This document shows, in pieces, positions 59,398 to 64,000 of a stretch of 64,000 nt of DNA; within the stretch, counting starts at the first letter, position 1; each line of letters opens with the position of its first letter. Both the position numbers and the translations under genes were made by a program. The DNA is taken from NCBI RefSeq assembly GCF_017591435.1, contig NC_059268.1, forward strand, positions 11,259,184 through 11,323,183, written 5' to 3'. The stretch comes from Portunus trituberculatus (taxonomy: Eukaryota; Arthropoda; Malacostraca; Decapoda; Portunidae). A model generated the notes under the pieces. It did not search any database and was not told where the DNA came from. It was given only the letters and a program-made list of their open reading frames with translations.

Positions 59398-59979
59398 TAG
59401 AATTTGAGGTAAGATGTTAAAATATTAAGTGTATCTCAAAGTAGATCTTAAATATAGATATGTAGCTGCACCATTTTTTACAGGTTGTGTGGAATGGCAA
59501 AGTTGTGAGCTTATTTACCACATTAGTTAGTGAAAGATGGTGATAGCCAAATAGCCATAGCTGATGGTGAACATTACAATTTCCAACAATGAAGATTTCT
59601 GCAAGAGGAAAGGGAGTGAGAAGTGAGTTTATATGTCTTCTACCTTGAAAGTGAAATAATTGAGAAATTTATTACAGCTAGAAGATAAATATTACATATG
59701 AATTTAGTAAGAGTGGCAATGAAGACTAGCCAGTAGTGAAAATTTATGAATATTCAAGGCTGTTGGGAGTGGGAACAAGTTATGGATTAACCAAATGTTG
59801 AATAAACATGGCTAAAGCAAGCAATAACACCAATATAGTGCCACCAAACACTACGAGTAAAATCTTATACCACACAATATATTTAGTGGCATTTGCAAGA
59901 AAGTACTACACTGTGTTAATGATTGAAAAAGCCTAAGTCTAAAAGATGAAAGGATACCTTTAGGTATAATGGTGAAACA

Positions 59980-60087
<108 letters not shown>

Positions 60088-61335
60088 ATACACTTTGTAA
60101 TGGTTATCCTTCACTAAGGGGCCAATATACAAATAATATATAAATATATCGAAGATTTATGATGCTAAATAAAGAGGCAATGACTCTTCAACTAATGAAT
60201 GAATGCACAACTTGCGAAAAACTTCAAATATACCAAAAAGTATACAAAAAGTACTTTACAACTACTCATAACTACATACATATTCTTTTCTTCAAATTAC
60301 TTTGTGATGAGTTCGTCAAAATAATCTTGAGTGACTGTATTAAGGCACTTTACTTCCCTGGATTATCAATATCTTAAACATTTCATATTGTATATTTCAG
60401 AGTTCTACTTTGGATATTCCAATAAAAAGGGAAACAATGTAATAATTGAGAATTCTAAGCATATTTTATACAACACTTTTAAATCACCAAGTCCAACAAT
60501 CCAACCATGGCTTCGATTATTTCACTTTCATTACTATGTCTACCCATCTATTACGTGATATTGCAATGGACATATTTAATTCTGAAATCATGTGTTACAT
60601 CAACAAGTACAGAATTACAACAGAAAGCAGGATGATAAAGGTACTTCACTACATTAGGTAGATCTAAATAATGAATGCCACATTACATTATTTTTAAAAA
60701 GATGTGAAGCATCTCAATAGAAAGATTGTATACCACAACTGTGTGTTGTAATCTATAACCATCACTAACACCACTCTACTCTTCACCTCCACCTGAAATA
60801 TAACTTTAAAAGGGATTTTTAAACTAGTTAATAAACTGATAAATATAATGCCATACTAATAATGTAATAATTTTCAGAGAGACAGTATGTATGATCAAAA
60901 TGCAAAACTAGAAATGCTAAAATCTGGATACGATAATTTTTTCTGTTTCACTACCACAATGAAATTTAACATATTCCATTACTGCAATGGTAGTGATAGA
61001 AATGAGAGTGGTAATAAAAGGACATAAGTATGAAGATGATGATGATGATTTTAATGAGGATGGTGATAATGAAACTTATGATCCTAAGTAGCTGCTTTCA
61101 ACATTTTAATTGCACATGATTTGTCACCACAACAGAAAAGATCCACAGATTATTGAAAAGTTATTCATTCTCCTGCATCAGCTGTGTAACCATCAGTGTG
61201 TGCTCCAGCATATGAAGAAAAGGAAGCTGGAATTATTATTTCACATCCCCAAAGTCATCAGAAACTTAGTGGTACCCTTGACCAAAGGTCTTTTGAAATT
61301 ACCAGAAATGGGCAGTGTGTGTCAATATATGTCAG

Positions 61336-61997
61336 GCCATTTTATTTTATTTTCCTCTTTAATCTGGCACCCTATACTGTTTTGAACATAAAAGATGTTA
61401 TACTATCATTGTAACTACTGCTGATATGATAATAACAAAACTTATTCCATGTAACAGCTAGTTACACTTATAAAAATTTGAACTCAAATGAACACTCAAA
61501 ACTAAACATAAAAATGTGCAGATATGAAATGCCTTCATAAAATTTTTTATTTCAGTGCATAGTTTAAACCAAACACAAGGATTTGTGAAATGGTCTCATA
61601 ACAATCACTATTGTGGAAATCTTAATGTTGAAATGTGAATTCTACTATCTATATGTTTACTTGTAGCATGTCCAATGTAAGTCATAATATATTTTCTGTA
61701 TTTTGTTATTTAATCATCTCGGGATATAAATTTCATCTATATAGTATATAATCAATGATATATATTAAAAATAGAACTATTCAATCACAACACATTATGG
61801 GTTAAACCTATTTCTTACTAAAAATAGCAAGAAGACTATATATTTTAATGTAAAATATCCAATGCACACTCACATGGCAAATCATCTAATGCACATCTTC
61901 CCGAGAGAGCAGATGCAGGGCATTTATGTGGCCCATCACACAGCATAGAGCGGTGGGGAGGAAGGATAGCCCATTGCAATAATGGATTCTGCCCAAG
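61336..61997 (-). other. PEX5: Candidate PEX5 3' untranslated region with possible poly(A) signals
   Basis: AT-rich DNA after the PEX5 stop without repeats. AATAAA hexamers occur on the reverse strand at 61546-61551 and twice near 61341-61351. AATAAA is frequent in such AT-rich sequence, so the true cleavage site cannot be chosen from sequence. Confidence 0.35.
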
Positions 61998-62046
61998 TCA
62001 ACTTGAGTCTCTCTCACTAAATTCAGCATTCAATCTTGCCAAATCT
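61998..62046 (-). CDS. PEX5: PEX5, terminal coding exon D (49 nt)
   Basis: A very short last coding exon. After the acceptor TTCCTTCCAG its first base completes AG/A (Arg), and the frame reads DLARLNAEFSERDSS and then TGA at 61998-62000. PEX5 proteins end with R-D-L-x-x-L plus a short helix and a few residues, so both the sequence and the length fit. The whole open frame over exons A-D is 540 nt, exactly 180 codons with the stop. It was chosen because exon C leaves in phase 2 and the family requires R-D-L next. The alternative, a C-terminus read through the exon C donor, lacks this motif. Confidence 0.88.
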
Positions 62047-62102
62047 CTGGAAGGAAATGCTTTATTTAGTTTTATTTCAACTTATATGTACTGAGCCTAT
62101 AC

Positions 62103-62333
62103 TTTTTTTTTTTTTTTTTTTTTTTTCGTCCAGTTTTTCCCTATTATATCAGGGCTAGGATGGTGCTGCCTGACAGAGGAGTCAGAAGGACTTTGGTTTT
62201 GGCATTTGGGAACTGTTACCCCAAGTGGATGCCCTTCCTAACTTCAGACTGTAGCCAGGATTCGAACCTGTGCGCTTGAGAACCCTGGGGCCTCACATAG
62301 CGCATGCAGTGCCACTGCACCAAGGTGGCCCCT
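62103..62333 (-). mobile_element. tRNA-derived SINE in the last PEX5 intron, with target duplication
   Basis: On the reverse strand it reads a tRNA-like head (GGGGCCACC start, TGGTGCAGTGG box A, GGTTCGAATCC box B), a non-tRNA body, and an A-rich tail seen as the T run at 62103-62127. It is flanked by direct repeats TGTACTGAGC[C/A]TATAC at 62087-62102 and 62334-62349, a 16-bp target duplication with one mismatch. This is the clearest retroposed copy in the window and it lies in the same orientation as PEX5. Confidence 0.9.
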
Positions 62334-62589
62334 TGTACTGAGCATATACTAAATTTTAAAATGTAACTGTAGCATATTCTTTTGACAAACAGCCATGGCT
62401 TGTATTAATAAATACTTTAACAGCTACAAGCCAAGATTACTCTCAACTTTACTCTTGATTCCTAAAAGGACTCTCAAAGTTGTGAGTTTGCACCTAGAAG
62501 TGCTCTCAAAGTGCCAAAAGATAAATAGTATCCAAATGTGGTAGATACTGGAACTAAAACCAACAAAGTAAAATTAACAAAAATTGCTT

Positions 62590-62595
<6 letters not shown>

Positions 62596-62673
<78 letters not shown>
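62596..62673 (+). repeat. (GA)39 microsatellite in the last PEX5 intron
   Basis: Read as (CU)39 in the transcript, beginning 110 nt downstream of the exon C donor. Confidence 0.96.
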
Positions 62674-62675
<2 letters not shown>

Positions 62676-62782
62676 GATATCTGTAATACATCACTATCAC
62701 AGATTTCCCATATCTATGTAATTCTATCATTTATCAGACATTTAATCAAAGTTTATACTAAGACAGTGACATCCTACTGTAC

Positions 62783-62947
62783 CTGTTATGGACAGCATCC
62801 ATGAGGTGCACAGCATCTAGTTGAGAAAGACACACTCTAAGTGTTGTCCAAATGTTGTCAGACACAGCCTTGGATGATTCTTTGCCACCAAGTCCTCGCC
62901 CTGCTGCTTGCATATTCAAGGCTTCTAAGAAGTGTTCCATTGCCTCC
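62783..62947 (-). CDS. PEX5: PEX5, coding exon C (TPR 7 and C-terminal bundle)
   Basis: A 165-nt exon starting after ATATTTCAG. It completes the arginine of GAHR and encodes EAMEHFLEALNMQ (last TPR helix), a Gly/Lys-rich linker AAGRGLGGKES, then VSDNIWTTLRVCLSQLDAV, which matches the conserved NIWSTLR helix of the PEX5 C-terminal bundle. It ends HN-AG/GTACAG in phase 2. Reading through the donor would give a short non-family tail (YSRMSLS) and a stop, whereas the family expects R-D-L at this point. That is what exon D supplies. Confidence 0.95.
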
Positions 62948-63291
62948 CTGAAATATAAGTCAGTTTGAATAAAGCAGAAGTGCATCTTTTATAAATTTGC
63001 ATGTTAAAGTGTGTGTGTGTGTGTGTGTGTGTTTACAGGATAAAGTCAAGTTTGCTATGGTTAAGGTTTTTCAAGGCAAGGCATGAGGTTAGCATCATTG
63101 CCATACATAATTGAATCAGATGTAACAATTGTTAACATCATGCTGCAATGATTATTGGTTGAAATGCAAATCTTTTAACGTCAAAACATATTTTATAGTG
63201 AAAGTTCTGACCCAACTTTTGTTTTGCACTATAACTCTTCTAATACAAAAAAAATTTACTTTCCTGTGAATTGTTGTTTAAGCTCCATCCC

Positions 63292-63364
<73 letters not shown>

Positions 63365-63378
63365 AACAGAACTATTAC
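62948..63378 (-). other. PEX5: PEX5 intron between exons B and C (431 nt)
   Basis: GT-AG intron, phase 2. It contains (TA)n at 63296-63362 next to its 5' splice site and (GT)12 at 63009-63032 near its 3' end. Confidence 0.93.
63296..63362 (+). repeat. (TA)33 microsatellite next to a PEX5 splice donor
   Basis: Self-complementary AU repeat in the transcript, starting 17 nt after the end of exon B. Confidence 0.96.
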
Positions 63379-63536
63379 CTATGGGCTCCTAAATTAATGC
63401 ATGATATCCCAAGGTTATACCGGCACCTAATATAACCTGGAGATATTTCTAGAGCATTGCGGTAGGCATCAATGGCTTCTTCTGATCGCTCACTATTTGC
63501 TAAAGTTGCTCCTAGTTTATTCCACAGCTTAGCATC
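63379..63536 (-). CDS. PEX5: PEX5, coding exon B (TPR 6 region)
   Basis: A 158-nt exon, phase 0 in and phase 2 out, encoding DAKLWNKLGATLAN, a helix pair SEEAIDAYRNALEISPGY and RYNLGISCINLGAH. The asparagines of WNKLGATLAN and RYNLGISCINLGAH belong to the groups that hold the PTS1 peptide backbone in the human receptor structure, and all are kept, so cargo binding should be intact. It is framed by ATTTCAG and by CATAG/GTAATAG; the split arginine AG/G continues into exon C. A (TA)n tract begins 17 nt inside the following intron. Confidence 0.96.
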
Positions 63537-63638
63537 CTGAAATATGGAGAAAATCACTCATGTTAGAAATTCAAATGAAACAAAATGTGAAGAAATTGAA
63601 AATCTGCATGGATATAAGCATTGAACTTTATACTTCAC
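63537..63638 (-). other. PEX5: PEX5 intron between exons A and B (102 nt)
   Basis: Short GT-AG intron: GTGAAG donor, TTTCAG acceptor, phase 0. Reading straight through it adds out-of-family residues (VKYKVQC), which supports splicing. Confidence 0.93.
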
Positions 63639-63807
63639 CTTAGGCCGAACACTTAGAGCAGCATGGAAACAGTCCACAGCCTTCTCATATTCTCCTGTCA
63701 GGTTAAACAGGACTCCTAAGCCACACTGCACATCAGGGTCAATGTTTTCACTTGGGCGCTGGTTGGCTGCACCAATGTACAAATCTTGCACTTCCTGTAT
63801 TAGTTGT
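63639..63807 (-). CDS. PEX5: PEX5, coding exon A of the window (TPR 5 region)
   Basis: PEX5 is the cycling cytosolic receptor that binds C-terminal SKL-type signals (PTS1) through its TPR domain and delivers enzymes to peroxisomes. This exon starts after TTTTCAG (63808-63809 acceptor), enters in phase 2, and encodes 56 codons beginning QLIQEVQDLY and containing IDPDVQCGLGVLFNL, GEYEKAVDCF and ALSVRPK. These are near-identical to the animal PEX5 TPR region. The neuronal paralogue PEX5L/TRIP8b differs at several of these positions, so PEX5 is preferred. It ends CCTAAG/GTGAAG in phase 0. Upstream exons lie beyond 64000; the 190 nt up to the edge look intronic. Confidence 0.95.
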
Positions 63808-64000
63808 CTGAAAATGTCAGTATAAATTGAATCTTTAGGTAAAAGTAAGGGTAGGAAGGCTGCTTCATTAAGTAGGGAACTGTCTGTACAACAGATTAGA
63901 TGTAATGGGTCTTGAAGGAAGTATATAAAAACGAACTGAGCTGAGAAAAAAATACTTAAAGAAAAACAATGTTCTAAAACACTGAAGACTACAATACAAA

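Larger units (their letters stand above)
62047..62782 (-). other. PEX5: Last PEX5 intron (736 nt)
   Basis: GTACAG donor and TTCCTTCCAG acceptor, phase 2. It contains a full SINE in the gene's own orientation (62103-62333, with target duplications) and a (GA)39 tract on the + strand (62596-62673), that is (CU)n in the transcript. Confidence 0.88.

Noticed and set aside
60768..60795. Alternative PEX5 terminal exon after TATATTTCAG
   Set aside because: Phase-matched reading gives R-W-R and an immediate stop, without the family ending.
62758..62782. PEX5 C-terminus read through the exon C donor
   Set aside because: Gives YSRMSLS and a stop instead of the conserved R-D-L-x-x-L ending; a GTACAG donor and the matching exon D explain it better.

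Overview
The window looks like nuclear DNA from an arthropod, most likely a decapod crustacean. It has genes split by introns with GT-AG junctions, an arthropod-type big brain gene, a very high density of long (GA)n, (CA)n and trinucleotide microsatellites, tRNA-derived SINEs, MITE-like elements and LINE 3' ends. The decapod call is inferred from genome style and protein resemblance; no species marker is present. There are no operons, ribosome binding sites or CRISPR arrays.

Only two genes can be supported, both on the minus strand. At the right end are the last four coding exons of PEX5, the peroxisomal targeting signal 1 receptor (63639-63807, 63379-63536, 62783-62947, 61998-62046). Together they read 179 codons and a stop in one frame across three introns, and the gene enters from beyond base 64000. 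The last exon carries only 16 complete codons and was found by splice phase and family resemblance. Downstream of it in transcription order is the start of big brain (bib), an aquaporin-family membrane protein: exon 1 (53333-53641, true ATG at 53639-53641) and exon 2 (48632-48765, with the first NPA motif). No further bib exon was recognised between 1 and 48631, so most of the left three quarters is read as a very long bib intron or gene-free DNA.

The rest is repeats. (a) More than sixty simple-sequence tracts, most 40-140 bp; almost all long reading frames here are their translations. (b) A MITE-like family, called MITE-A here, with ends resembling TATTCTGAAACGCT and its complement, in at least 18 copies or fragments; two copies contain internal tandem arrays and one contains a long (GA)n. 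(c) A second family, MITE-B, with TTAA-flanked ends. One copy is cleanly nested in a MITE-A copy, which points to piggyBac-like mobilisation. (d) Five 5'-truncated LINE 3' ends, two of which still encode LWNSLP. (e) Three tRNA-like SINE copies, one with a 16-bp target duplication in the last PEX5 intron. (f) Several 120-170 bp tandem arrays and a degenerate TTAGG/TAAGG patch. From about 56.6 to 62 kb the DNA is AT-rich and poor in repeats.

PEX5 (peroxisomal import) and bib (membrane, neurogenic in flies) have no known functional link; they are chance neighbours in the same direction. I did not find a convincing new multi-gene system. The observations most worth checking are the bib exon bracketed by complementary CA/GT tracts, the tandem arrays born inside MITE copies, the nested TTAA insertion, and the SINE close to the last PEX5 splice acceptor.
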